Assembly (NCBI GenBank): GCA_028291345.1 | Contig: JAQGIF010000154.1 | Span: 1 to 64,000, forward strand | Length of the DNA: 64,000 bases | Source: Rhodospirillales bacterium | GTDB taxonomy: Bacteria > Pseudomonadota > Alphaproteobacteria > BOG-932 > Roseiterribacteraceae | Direction: 5' to 3' | Shown: in pieces, positions 33,687-42,428 of the stretch | How positions within the stretch are numbered: the first letter of the stretch is position 1 | Layout of the letters: each line of letters begins with the position of its first letter | Made by a program: the position numbers and the translations under genes | Notes under the pieces: generated by a model | Seen by the model: only the letters and a program-made list of their open reading frames with translations | Databases searched by the model: none | What the model was told of the DNA's origin: nothing

Positions 33687-33946
33687 TGATCAATCAGACA
33701 GGCTCGTCAGGCGAGCGGGCGCTGAACCAACTTGCGTCGGGAAAACGGCACGGTTGCGGAGGAAAAGATAACACGGCCCCTTTTTAACGGAGGTGCAACA
33801 TGACGTCATTGATGTGTTTTCCAAAAATGGCCCCCAGCGTCCGCGATCTCTCCAACCACTTGCATTCTTGAGAACGAGGCTGCGGACTTCCGCGGTCCGC
33901 GTTGGCGCGCGAGCACGGAGTCTGTCATGACAGGAGGCCTGCTGCC

Positions 33947-34636
33947 ATGTCCGCACATACCGAACAACTTCATCATGATGCCACCGGCCTGCAGTTGGTC
34001 GTCGATACTTTGCGGAGGCGCTCGCAGGCCGCTTTGAGGGCGCTCGATATACTGCCGGTTGGCGTGATGATCCTCGACTCACGCAACCGGCCCGTCATCG
34101 CTAACAGATATGCTCGGGACCTTTTCCCGGCCTGGCGGGGAGTCATGGGCGGTCTGACAGCCCTGCTGCGACAGCAGCAGCTCGACTATGCGGGTTGCCG
34201 GCGCCAGGCGACCCAGCATCAGGCGATCGATGGGAATGCGTCGACCTCGCGAACGGCGGCGATGGATACATCTCGCCTGATATTAATTCCTCGACCTGGG
34301 GAGTTGCGCCCGCTCCCCGCCGTCATGTTCAATCTTGGCGCAACTGGCGAAGAGAGCGGCGACGAGTCCCTCAATGTGGTTTTTTTCAGCGATCCGGACC
34401 ATGAGATCGTGATCAACCGTGACAGGGTGCGGGACATTTACGGATTGACGCTGGCGGAAGCACGCCTGGCGGGATTGCTAGCCGAGGGCCGGCATCTAAG
34501 AGCCGCAGCCGCTCAACTCGGGATCACGTTCGAGACGGCGCGTACCCACCTCAAGCGGATCTTCAGCAAGACCACGACGACAAGCCAAGCGGACCTGGTG
34601 CGGCTGCTGCTCAACCTGACAAACCAGATTGGATGA
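33947..34636 (+). CDS. PAS-like/LuxR-type HTH transcriptional regulator
   Basis: SD CAGGAGG, ATG 33947; ILPVGVMILDSRNRPVIANRYARDLF PAS-like; C-terminal YGLTLAEARLAGLLAEGRHLRAAAAQLGITFETARTHLKRIFSKTTTTSQADLVRLL. Confidence 0.82.
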   Translation: MSAHTEQLHHDATGLQLVVDTLRRRSQAALRALDILPVGVMILDSRNRPVIANRYARDLFPAWRGVMGGLTALLRQQQLDYAGCRRQATQHQAIDGNASTSRTAAMDTSRLILIPRPGELRPLPAVMFNLGATGEESGDESLNVVFFSDPDHEIVINRDRVRDIYGLTLAEARLAGLLAEGRHLRAAAAQLGITFETARTHLKRIFSKTTTTSQADLVRLLLNLTNQIG

Positions 34637-34863
34637 CGATGCGGATGTCTCCTCGGGGTGACCCGAAACACGGCAAGTTTCTGCAACTGCAAGGTTAAGG
34701 TTGCCAATCTAGTTGAAGTGCTCCTCCCAACCTCATCCAGCTGGATCAGTTTTTCGATATTTGTTACGCCAGCCGGCCATAGTTCCGGGTGCCCTCGTGG
34801 CAAGGCTCAAATCGCGCGCGGCCGCGCACGGAACCATTCGGCATTGTCGTTCTCATAGCTCTC

Positions 34864-34891
34864 GAATTTCTAACCCAAATGGGTGACGACG
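34864..34891. promoter_or_regulatory. Palindromic motif GAATTTCTAACCCAAATGGGTGACGACG upstream of the T2SS operon
   Basis: Near-identical copy at 46716-46743 upstream of the cytochrome gene. Confidence 0.6.
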
Positions 34892-34965
34892 GCCCTTTGT
34901 CCGCGCGATCTACTTATTTGCAAAACACGCTCGGTTGAACCTTCCGAAAGGCGTGGAGATAGGCG

Positions 34966-35277
34966 ATGCGCGGGGCGTGGCGAAGCAATGTACTCAGGCC
35001 GCTGAACCTGATCTCGTTGGCCGGGCTGGTGACGTCCTGCGCCTTGCCTATGTTCGCGATGCCGGCGGGGCCGCCGGCATACCGTCTGGGATATCACGAT
35101 GGCTGCGACAGCGGCTACGCGGTGGCGGGGAGCCCCTTCTACAAGCAGGTTTGGGAGGTCGGGGCGCCGCGCGCGGAACCGGACTTTGTCGCCGGCTGGA
35201 CGGCGGGTCTTTACGATTGCAAGGGCAGCTTCGAACGGATTCAGAGAAGCGTACACCAGGTGTTGTCGCCTCCCTGA
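34966..35277 (+). CDS. Small putative lipoprotein upstream of gspE
   Basis: Signal LNLISLAGLVTSCALP with lipobox-like LVTSC; YRLGYHDGCDSGYAVAG. Confidence 0.6.
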   Translation: MRGAWRSNVLRPLNLISLAGLVTSCALPMFAMPAGPPAYRLGYHDGCDSGYAVAGSPFYKQVWEVGAPRAEPDFVAGWTAGLYDCKGSFERIQRSVHQVLSPP

Positions 35278-35340
35278 ACGCCGGACAGCATTGGTGGCGG
35301 TGATCTCTGCCATCTTTATCCGAGGCTTCTCGGCGCGGTC

Positions 35341-37083
35341 ATGGCTGGTTGGGTAAAGGGAGACGCAATGCAGATTGCCACCGAAGACGTCAGTTCCGTT
35401 GAAAATTCGCTCGGCGCATTGCTGGTCCAGCGCGGCAAGCTGGATCCGCGCGCTCTGGAGCGGGCCATGCGAGTCCGCGGCGACGGCCAGGAAGGCCTGA
35501 CGCAGCTCCTGCCAAAGCTCGGTCTGATATCGGAGCGCGATATTGCCGAGGTACTCGCTGAACAACTCTCACTGCCTCTGGTCACGGCGCAGGACTATCC
35601 GACGTTGCCGCTGCTCGAAGGCGAGGTCAGCGTCCGATTTCTGCACGCCTCGCGCGTTCTGCCCCTAGCCGAGACGCCCAAGGGCCTTCTGCTCGCCATG
35701 GCCAACCCGTTGGATCACGAGGCGATCGAAGCCATGCGCCTGGTCGCGGCTCAGGACATCTTGCCGTGCGTCGCCGTCCCGGCGGAACTCGAGGCGGCGG
35801 CAGTACGGCTCTACGCGGCACAAAAATCGCCGATCAACGAGATCATCGAAGCCGTCAGCGACGAGGAAGATCAGGCAATCGAGTACGACGTCGAACGCCT
35901 CAAGGACTTGGCCAGCGAGGCGCCCGTCATCCGGCTGGTCAACCATCTCGTCACCAAGGCCGTCGAAGCGCGGGCGTCGGACATCCATATCGAACCTTGC
36001 GAGGACAGGCTGCGCGTCCGCTTCCGCATCGATGGGGCATTGCGCGACATCGATGCCCCGCACGATCGCTTTCGTGCCGCCGTGATCTCGCGCGTCAAGC
36101 TCATGGCCAAGCTGAACATCGCGGAACGGCGGCTGCCTCAGGATGGCCGGATCAAGCTGGCGATTCATGGAACGCCGATCGATTTCCGCGTCTCGACCAT
36201 TCCGACCATGCATGGCGAAAGCGTCGTTCTGCGTGTGCTCGATCGAGAGAGCGTGGCGCTGGACTTTGCAGCAATCGGCGTCGACGGCCAGAACTTACGG
36301 AATTATCTCGACGTGCTCGAACGGCCCAATGGCATTCTCCTCGTCACCGGCCCGACGGGCAGCGGCAAGACGACGACTCTCTACGCGTCATTGGTGCGTC
36401 TCAATACGGCGGAAAAGAAGATCCTCACGGTGGAGGACCCAATCGAATACCAGCTCGACGGCGTCAACCAGATACAAGTCAAGCAGAGCATTGGGCTCAG
36501 CTTTGCCAATATCCTGCGATCGATCCTGCGCCACGATCCTGACATCATCATGGTCGGCGAAATACGCGATCTCGAGACCGCGGAAATCGCGGTCCAGTCT
36601 GCGTTGACTGGCCATCTCGTGCTCTCGACCCTTCATACAAATGACGCCGCGGGCAGCATAACGCGCCTGCTCGACATGGGGGTCGCGGACTACCTCCTGA
36701 CCTCGGTATTGAACGGTGTGGTCGGACAGCGGCTCGTCCGAACCCTATGTCCGCGATGCCGCCAACCCTACCGCGCCATGCCGGAGCTCTCAGAACAACT
36801 GAAGTTGGCGCGCTATGCGGCGGGGTCCGAATTCCTGCTCCACCGTGCTGTGGGTTGCGAGGCCTGCAATGGGACTGGATATTTCGGCCGTACCAGCATC
36901 TTCGAAATGCTGATCGTCACGGACACTATTCGCCGGTTGATTCTCCGACATGCGGAATCCAACGCGCTTCATCGGGCGGCCGTGGAGGAGGGCATGCGTA
37001 CAATGTATGACGACGGCATGATGAAAGCGCTTGCAGGAGAAACGACGATCGAGGAAGTGCTCAAGGTAACCCACGATAAGTGA
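35341..37083 (+). CDS. gspE: T2SS ATPase GspE
   Basis: GPTGSGKTTTLYA, GEIRDLETAEIAVQSALTGHLVLSTLHTNDA, tetracysteine CPRC...CEACNGTGY; start possibly 35368. Confidence 0.95.
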   Translation: MAGWVKGDAMQIATEDVSSVENSLGALLVQRGKLDPRALERAMRVRGDGQEGLTQLLPKLGLISERDIAEVLAEQLSLPLVTAQDYPTLPLLEGEVSVRFLHASRVLPLAETPKGLLLAMANPLDHEAIEAMRLVAAQDILPCVAVPAELEAAAVRLYAAQKSPINEIIEAVSDEEDQAIEYDVERLKDLASEAPVIRLVNHLVTKAVEARASDIHIEPCEDRLRVRFRIDGALRDIDAPHDRFRAAVISRVKLMAKLNIAERRLPQDGRIKLAIHGTPIDFRVSTIPTMHGESVVLRVLDRESVALDFAAIGVDGQNLRNYLDVLERPNGILLVTGPTGSGKTTTLYASLVRLNTAEKKILTVEDPIEYQLDGVNQIQVKQSIGLSFANILRSILRHDPDIIMVGEIRDLETAEIAVQSALTGHLVLSTLHTNDAAGSITRLLDMGVADYLLTSVLNGVVGQRLVRTLCPRCRQPYRAMPELSEQLKLARYAAGSEFLLHRAVGCEACNGTGYFGRTSIFEMLIVTDTIRRLILRHAESNALHRAAVEEGMRTMYDDGMMKALAGETTIEEVLKVTHDK

Positions 37084-38309
37084 TGGCAATGACGCGGTTC
37101 AGATATAAGTCCGTGACTCCCGTCGGCGAACTCGTTCAGGGCGAGATGGAGGCGGTCACGCGGCGGGCGGTGATCGAGCGGCTGCATAACGACGGTCATA
37201 CGCCGATCCGGGCCGATGAGATCACCGAGGGATCTGCGCTCCGACTCTTTCCGGACGGCTTCTTCCGACGCACAGTGCTGTCGGGAACGGATACGGTTCT
37301 GCTCACACGCGAATTGGCCACATTGCTGGGCGCCGGGGTTCCGCTGGAGGGGGCTCTTGTCATCCTCGTCAATCTCGCCGACGACGGACCCAAGCACCGA
37401 CTAATACAAGCTGTCCTTGAGAGAGTTCGCGGCGGCAGCAGCCTAGCCGATGCCCTGGAGCCCTACAGACGGACATTGCCGGGCTTCTACATCGCCATGG
37501 TGCGTGCCGGAGAGGCGGGGGGAGCTCTCGAGATTGTTCTGACGCGGCTTGCTGAGGCGCTCGAGCGCGCCCAGTCACTCAAGGCGACGGTGAGGTCGGC
37601 GATGTACTACCCGGTCATCGTGCTGATCGTCGCGGTAATCTCCCTGATCATTCTGCTGACCCAGGTAGTGCCGGCGTTTCGGCCCTTGTTCGAGGGCACC
37701 GGTGCGGCCTTGCCAACATCAACTAAAGTCATCGTCGCGCTCGGGGAATGGTTGACGACCTATTGGTGGCTCACCTTCGCCGTTCCCGCCGGACTGGTCC
37801 CAGTCCTAAGGAATCTCTACCGTCGGCCGACGGTTAGGCTCGCTTGGGACAGGACGATGCTCAAGATCCCGCTGATCGGCGAGCTCATCACAAAGCTGGA
37901 GGTGGCACGGTTCAGCCGGACCCTGGGGACGCTGCTGAGCAATGGAGTATCCATCCTAAACGCCCTCGCCATCGCGGTCGACACGCTGGGGAACCGCGCC
38001 ATGGCCCAGGAAGCCAGCGGCCTCGCCGCAAGCCTCAAGAAAGGCGATGGTCTCGCACGACCGCTCATGGCTTCCGGAGTTTTCCCACGGTTGGCCGTTC
38101 AGCTGATTCACGTGGGCGAAGAGGGTGGCCAATTGGAAGATATGCTGCTCCGGGTTGCGAGCATCTATGACGAGGAGACCAGGCAAGCTCTTCAGAGAAT
38201 GCTGGCCTTGCTCGTTCCGATGATCACTATCCTTCTTGGCCTTATCGTCGCCGCCGTCGTCAGCTCGATGCTGACGGCCATATTGAGCACCTATGACCTG
38301 GCGTTCTGA
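37080..38309 (+). CDS. gspF: T2SS inner-membrane platform protein GspF
   Basis: ATLLGAGVPLEGAL; MVRAGEAGGALEIVLTRLAE; VGEEGGQLEDMLLRVA. Confidence 0.95.
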   Translation: MMAMTRFRYKSVTPVGELVQGEMEAVTRRAVIERLHNDGHTPIRADEITEGSALRLFPDGFFRRTVLSGTDTVLLTRELATLLGAGVPLEGALVILVNLADDGPKHRLIQAVLERVRGGSSLADALEPYRRTLPGFYIAMVRAGEAGGALEIVLTRLAEALERAQSLKATVRSAMYYPVIVLIVAVISLIILLTQVVPAFRPLFEGTGAALPTSTKVIVALGEWLTTYWWLTFAVPAGLVPVLRNLYRRPTVRLAWDRTMLKIPLIGELITKLEVARFSRTLGTLLSNGVSILNALAIAVDTLGNRAMAQEASGLAASLKKGDGLARPLMASGVFPRLAVQLIHVGEEGGQLEDMLLRVASIYDEETRQALQRMLALLVPMITILLGLIVAAVVSSMLTAILSTYDLAF

Positions 38310-38379
38310 CAAGCGGTCGGTCCGACGGCGTCTGGCCACGGGAGGTGGATCGACGGATGAAAGCAGGCGTTCGGCGAGA

Positions 38380-38605
38380 CGCCCCGACCTCGATATAGGC
38401 CGTGATACAACGCAACGGGAAGGTCTGCAGGGGCTAGGAAGGTGTTCGATGGACGGAGGAAACTGGAGTGAGCTCTGTATCAAGAAGCGCGAAGAGCTGA
38501 ATGATCCCTGGGCGCTCACACATCTACTGCTGTCCCGGCGAGCGTGGCGAATATGATCTTCATTTTGTGGGTGCGAGCGGTAAGATCGCGAGGGCAAAGA
38601 CGTGA
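38380..38605 (+). pseudogene. gspG: Decayed gspG (major pseudopilin) remnant, N-terminus missing and frameshifted
   Basis: LDIGRDTTQREGLQGL...GGNWSELCIKKREELNDPW then, in another frame, GRSHIYCCPGERGEYDLHFVGASGKIARAKT*; matches GspG signatures (D.GRYPTT..GLQAL; NW..PYLKK..LP.DPWG..Y.Y..PG.HGEYDL.S.GADG). Confidence 0.82.
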
Positions 38606-39054
38606 GGTTACGAACTGGTACTTGCACCGGGTTTACACTCATCGAGCTCCTGGTCGTGCTTCTGATTGTGAGCTTGGTGATCTCCCTGACGCCGGCCGCT
38701 TTCCAACGCGCTATCCCGGCATTGGAGACCAAGGCGGCCGCTCGCGCCGTGGCTGCAGCCTTCAGAGAAGGCCGCAGCCAGGCCATCCGAGACAACAGAG
38801 AGATTCCGGTCATCATCGATGTCGACGCTCGCACAGTGCGGGTCGGCATTGAGCATTATCCGGCTCAGCTGAGCCGGCGGCTCCGATTATCGCTCTTGGC
38901 CGGGCGATCGGAATTCACTGGTGGGAGTGCAGGCCAGATTGGGTTTTTCCCGGATGGAACTTCGACCGGCGGGCGCGTGACGCTCACGGCCGGTGGGAGC
39001 AGATACGATGTCGTGGTGGACTGGCTTACTGGGCTGGCGGTCATCAAGGAGTGA
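38602..39054 (+). CDS. gspH: T2SS minor pseudopilin GspH
   Basis: GFTLIELLVVLLIV prepilin motif; FFPDGTSTGGRVTL. Confidence 0.88.
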   Translation: MRLRTGTCTGFTLIELLVVLLIVSLVISLTPAAFQRAIPALETKAAARAVAAAFREGRSQAIRDNREIPVIIDVDARTVRVGIEHYPAQLSRRLRLSLLAGRSEFTGGSAGQIGFFPDGTSTGGRVTLTAGGSRYDVVVDWLTGLAVIKE

Positions 39055-39061
39055 CCGGCCC

Positions 39062-39448
39062 TTGCGGGGGTCACGGCCGTTAGGTTTCACGTTGCTCGAG
39101 GTGCTGGTCGCGCTCGCGATCCTTGGTGCTGCCCTGGGCGCGCTTCTGCAGGCTTTTACCGGTGGTTTTCATCGACTGAGCGTCTTGGAAGATTATTCCA
39201 CCGCAGTGACGCACGCGCGCTCCGAGCTGGACCGGCTCGGAGCCGAGCTTCCGCTCGCGGAAGGACAATATTCCGGGAGCTTCACCGACGGCATGACGTG
39301 GACGGCGCAATTGCGCCGATATGACGTAGGCAGCTCCGGTAAAAACGCGGCCTTGGCCGTCATTACCTTTGAGATCACAGTTACCGTCTTCTGGCGCGAA
39401 CATCGCGCGCTCACGCTGTCGAGCCTACGCCTAGCGAGCCAGGCATGA
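39062..39448 (+). CDS. gspI: T2SS minor pseudopilin GspI
   Basis: GFTLLEVLVALAILGAALGALLQAF; TTG start after AAGGAG plausible (ORF track 38993). Confidence 0.82.
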   Translation: MRGSRPLGFTLLEVLVALAILGAALGALLQAFTGGFHRLSVLEDYSTAVTHARSELDRLGAELPLAEGQYSGSFTDGMTWTAQLRRYDVGSSGKNAALAVITFEITVTVFWREHRALTLSSLRLASQA

Positions 39449-40110
39449 GCTCCCGGGTGACATCGCGAGCGTCGGCTCCTCCCAGGTATCCGGCCAGCAA
39501 GGGCTTTACCTTGCTCGAGGTTCTGATCGCACTCACGCTGCTCGGCCTGATTTTTTCGCTGTTGTGGGGTGTCTTCAGATTTACCACCAGCGCGTGGGAG
39601 AGCGCCGGTCATCGAATGGCGCGTTCGAACCAGATCTCAGCAGTGCAGGATCTTCTCCGAAGCGAGGTAAGCCAAGCACGCATGCTGCTCATTGGCAGCG
39701 GCAGGTCCGAGCCCAACCGGACCTTCAAGGGATTGCGAAGAGAGTTGGAATTCGCCGCTCCGCTGCCGGCGCATATGGGAGCCGGAGGCTATTACCTGTT
39801 CTCGCTCCACGCCACAGAGATCCGTGGTCGCCAGGGCCTTGCTTTAGCTTGGCAAATCTATCGCCCGGATATGTTCGCCCGCGGACGCGACCAGCATCGT
39901 GAGGAGGCCGTATTGCTCGACGATGTCGGGGGTATCGCATTCGCGTACTACGGCCAGTCGCAGGAGGACGAACAACCTGTCTGGACCGATGATTGGGGCG
40001 ACCGGCGCAACCTACCGAAGCTGGTTCGCATCCGGGTCAACTTTGCCGCTGGGGAGCGCCGCTACTGGCCGGAGCTCGATATCGAGCTGAAATCGGAGGG
40101 AGGGCCTTGA
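39445..40110 (+). CDS. gspJ: T2SS minor pseudopilin GspJ
   Basis: GFTLLEVLIALTLLGLIFSLLWGVFRF; ATGA overlap with gspI. Confidence 0.85.
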   Translation: MSSRVTSRASAPPRYPASKGFTLLEVLIALTLLGLIFSLLWGVFRFTTSAWESAGHRMARSNQISAVQDLLRSEVSQARMLLIGSGRSEPNRTFKGLRRELEFAAPLPAHMGAGGYYLFSLHATEIRGRQGLALAWQIYRPDMFARGRDQHREEAVLLDDVGGIAFAYYGQSQEDEQPVWTDDWGDRRNLPKLVRIRVNFAAGERRYWPELDIELKSEGGP

Positions 40111-40270
40111 ACCTTGAACGCCTTACCGGCCCCCAAGCGGCAGGATTTACGGCAGAGCTCGCCAGCGGCCGATGGTCTCCGCGGGGCTTGCTGCGGAATG
40201 CGGCGCGAGGGCCCGTGCGGCATGAGACCTCTTTCGGCGCGCGCGCGCCTGGTCCTGTGGAGCGACGTCG

Positions 40271-41359
40271 GTGACGCAGATCTTGGACAAGGGTTCCCGA
40301 TTCCTCGCATGGTGGCTCGGAGAGTTGTCGAGCCTGATCCCGGAACCCGTGAGTCAGATTCTCAAATATCAGCCGCATGTCCTGACGATTGAGATCGATC
40401 GCACCCGCGCAATTCTGGGGCACCGCAAAGGCAATCGCTGGCGGGAGATCGGCCGCATAGAGCTGACCGGAAAGGATCCGGCCATAATCCGCGGCGAGCT
40501 TGTCCGCCTGATGGGACAAGACAGCCTACGAGCGCAGCAGATCGTCCTCTATCTGCCCAGTACCCGCGTCCTCCGCCGTTCGATCAATCTGCCTCTGGCG
40601 GCGGCGGAGAACCTCAGGGAAGTGTTAGGGTTCGAGATAGACCGCCATACGCCGTTTAAGGTCGAGGAGGTTTATTACGACTTTCGAATCGCCAAGCTCG
40701 ATCGTGAAGCCAGGCGCGTCACCGCCATTGTCACTGTGGCGACCAAAACGTATGTCGACCAGGCACTGGTAATGCTGAAATCGTGGGGCGTAACGCCTAT
40801 TCGCGTTGGCGTCGCCGATGAGCAGCCGGAACACGGCGAGACCCCGAGCCTTCTTTCGCTAGCTTCCAACTCGATCCCGGGCGCACGCCTCCGAAAATTG
40901 TCGGGCGGGCTCGCCATAACGGCCTGCTTGCTGGCAGCTATAGCGGCGTATTTGCCCTTGTATCAGGAGAAGCAGCTCCTGGCGGCCTACGAAACGAAGC
41001 TGGAGGCGGCTCGCGGTGTCACGGCAGCAACGGAAAAGCTCAAAAAGCAGGTCGCCGGGGTGCTGGAGCGCAACCGCTTCCTCGCCGAGCGCAAGCTCGC
41101 CAAACCAACCATCACCGAACTGCTCGATGAGGTGACCCGGCGCATCCCCGACGATAGCTGGGTCATGCAGTTCCGCGCCGAAGGCGATGAGATCGTGCTC
41201 ACCGGAAACTCGCCGCATGCGTCCGCGCTCATTCGTCTGCTCGAGGGCTCGGAGATGCTGGAGCAAGTGCGCTTCGGCTCGCCGGTCACATTCGATCAAC
41301 AGCTCGGCGGCGAACGATTCACCCTTTCGGCGGCGATAACCCACAGGCGCGTCGAATGA
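40271..41359 (+). CDS. gspL: T2SS GspL-like (PilM/PilN-type) protein
   Basis: Actin-like LPSTRVLRRSINLPLAAAENLREVLGFEIDRHTPF; C-terminal PilN-like region; GTG start. Confidence 0.82.
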   Translation: MTQILDKGSRFLAWWLGELSSLIPEPVSQILKYQPHVLTIEIDRTRAILGHRKGNRWREIGRIELTGKDPAIIRGELVRLMGQDSLRAQQIVLYLPSTRVLRRSINLPLAAAENLREVLGFEIDRHTPFKVEEVYYDFRIAKLDREARRVTAIVTVATKTYVDQALVMLKSWGVTPIRVGVADEQPEHGETPSLLSLASNSIPGARLRKLSGGLAITACLLAAIAAYLPLYQEKQLLAAYETKLEAARGVTAATEKLKKQVAGVLERNRFLAERKLAKPTITELLDEVTRRIPDDSWVMQFRAEGDEIVLTGNSPHASALIRLLEGSEMLEQVRFGSPVTFDQQLGGERFTLSAAITHRRVE

Positions 41360-41934
41360 TAACTGCCATGTCTGCTTGGAAAGGTCGCATCGCAGCGTTG
41401 CTGATCCTGATCGGCGTTGTGGCTGCAGCATATCTCCTGCTTATCGGGCCCTTGCTGGCCGACTACGATGAGACACGGCTGGCAGTCGCTGATGCGCGCG
41501 ACCGGCTTGCCCAGCTCGATCGTCTGAGGGGCGTCGAGGCCGAGCTCGAGCAGCAGATGGCAAAACTGCGGCAACGCCAATCCTCGACCAGTCTCTATCT
41601 GACTAAGGGCAGCGATGCTCTCGCCGCCGTCGAAATACAAGATCGCGTCAAAAGCTTCGTCGAACAGAACGGCGGTGCCGTGCGAAGCGTACAGGCCATG
41701 CCTGGACAGGGGGATGGAGGTTTCCGCCGCGTGACCGTCCGACTCCAGATGACGGTCACAACGACTCTGCTTTACCGCATGCTCTACCGCCTGGAGGCCG
41801 AGGCGCCGGCATTGTTCGTCGACAACATTGCCATTCAGAGCACGTCATCCCGGGAGGGCGACGGCAAGGCGGCCGACCCGCCTCTGACGGTGAGCTTCGA
41901 CGTATTCGGGTATCTGCCGGGGGAAGCGCAATGA
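41356..41934 (+). CDS. gspM: T2SS GspM-like protein
   Basis: Single N-terminal TM then coiled coil; position after gspL with ATGA overlap. Confidence 0.75.
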   Translation: MITAMSAWKGRIAALLILIGVVAAAYLLLIGPLLADYDETRLAVADARDRLAQLDRLRGVEAELEQQMAKLRQRQSSTSLYLTKGSDALAAVEIQDRVKSFVEQNGGAVRSVQAMPGQGDGGFRRVTVRLQMTVTTTLLYRMLYRLEAEAPALFVDNIAIQSTSSREGDGKAADPPLTVSFDVFGYLPGEAQ

Positions 41935-42428
41935 CGGCACAACGATCATTGCCTGCACTGACAGCGGCATTCCTGGGAGCTACCTGCCTTGGCTTGCTGG
42001 CTCTTCTGCAGCGGGAGCTCAATGCCGCCGAGACTCCCGCCGACCCCGGAAAGCCGGTCGCCGACCGCATGATTCGGTCGCAGCCCCAGGAAAAAACATT
42101 TGCAATGGCTCCCCTCCAGAAATTTTCGGCCATCGTCGAGCGGCCGATCTTTTCGCCAAACCGCCGTCCCGCGGCGAAGCAGCCGGATTCAGAAAAGCAG
42201 CAACGCCCGCGCTCTAGCCTTGCGCTGTTCGGGATCACGATCTCCGCGGGCGAGCGGATCGCCCTGGTTGGGGTGGAACGTGGCACCAGCCTCGCCCGCA
42301 TGAAGGAGGGCCAAGCGTTCTCAGGTTGGGTTGTCGTCGAAATCGATCAAAATCGAGTGTTGTTGCGTCAGGGCACCGTCGTTGAAGCGCTGGAGCTGAA
42401 CTATGGGACACCGCCGTCCGGCAAATGA
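41931..42428 (+). CDS. T2SS GspN/GspC-like protein (HR-type domain)
   Basis: FSAIVERPIFSPNRRP; LFGITISAGERIALVGVERGTSLARMKEGQAFSGWVVVEI. Confidence 0.75.
   Translation: MTAQRSLPALTAAFLGATCLGLLALLQRELNAAETPADPGKPVADRMIRSQPQEKTFAMAPLQKFSAIVERPIFSPNRRPAAKQPDSEKQQRPRSSLALFGITISAGERIALVGVERGTSLARMKEGQAFSGWVVVEIDQNRVLLRQGTVVEALELNYGTPPSGK

Noticed and set aside
40111-40270. gspK relic at the position between gspJ and gspL
   Set aside because: No GspK-like hydrophobic start or NAAP motif in any frame; an intact gspK lies after gspD.
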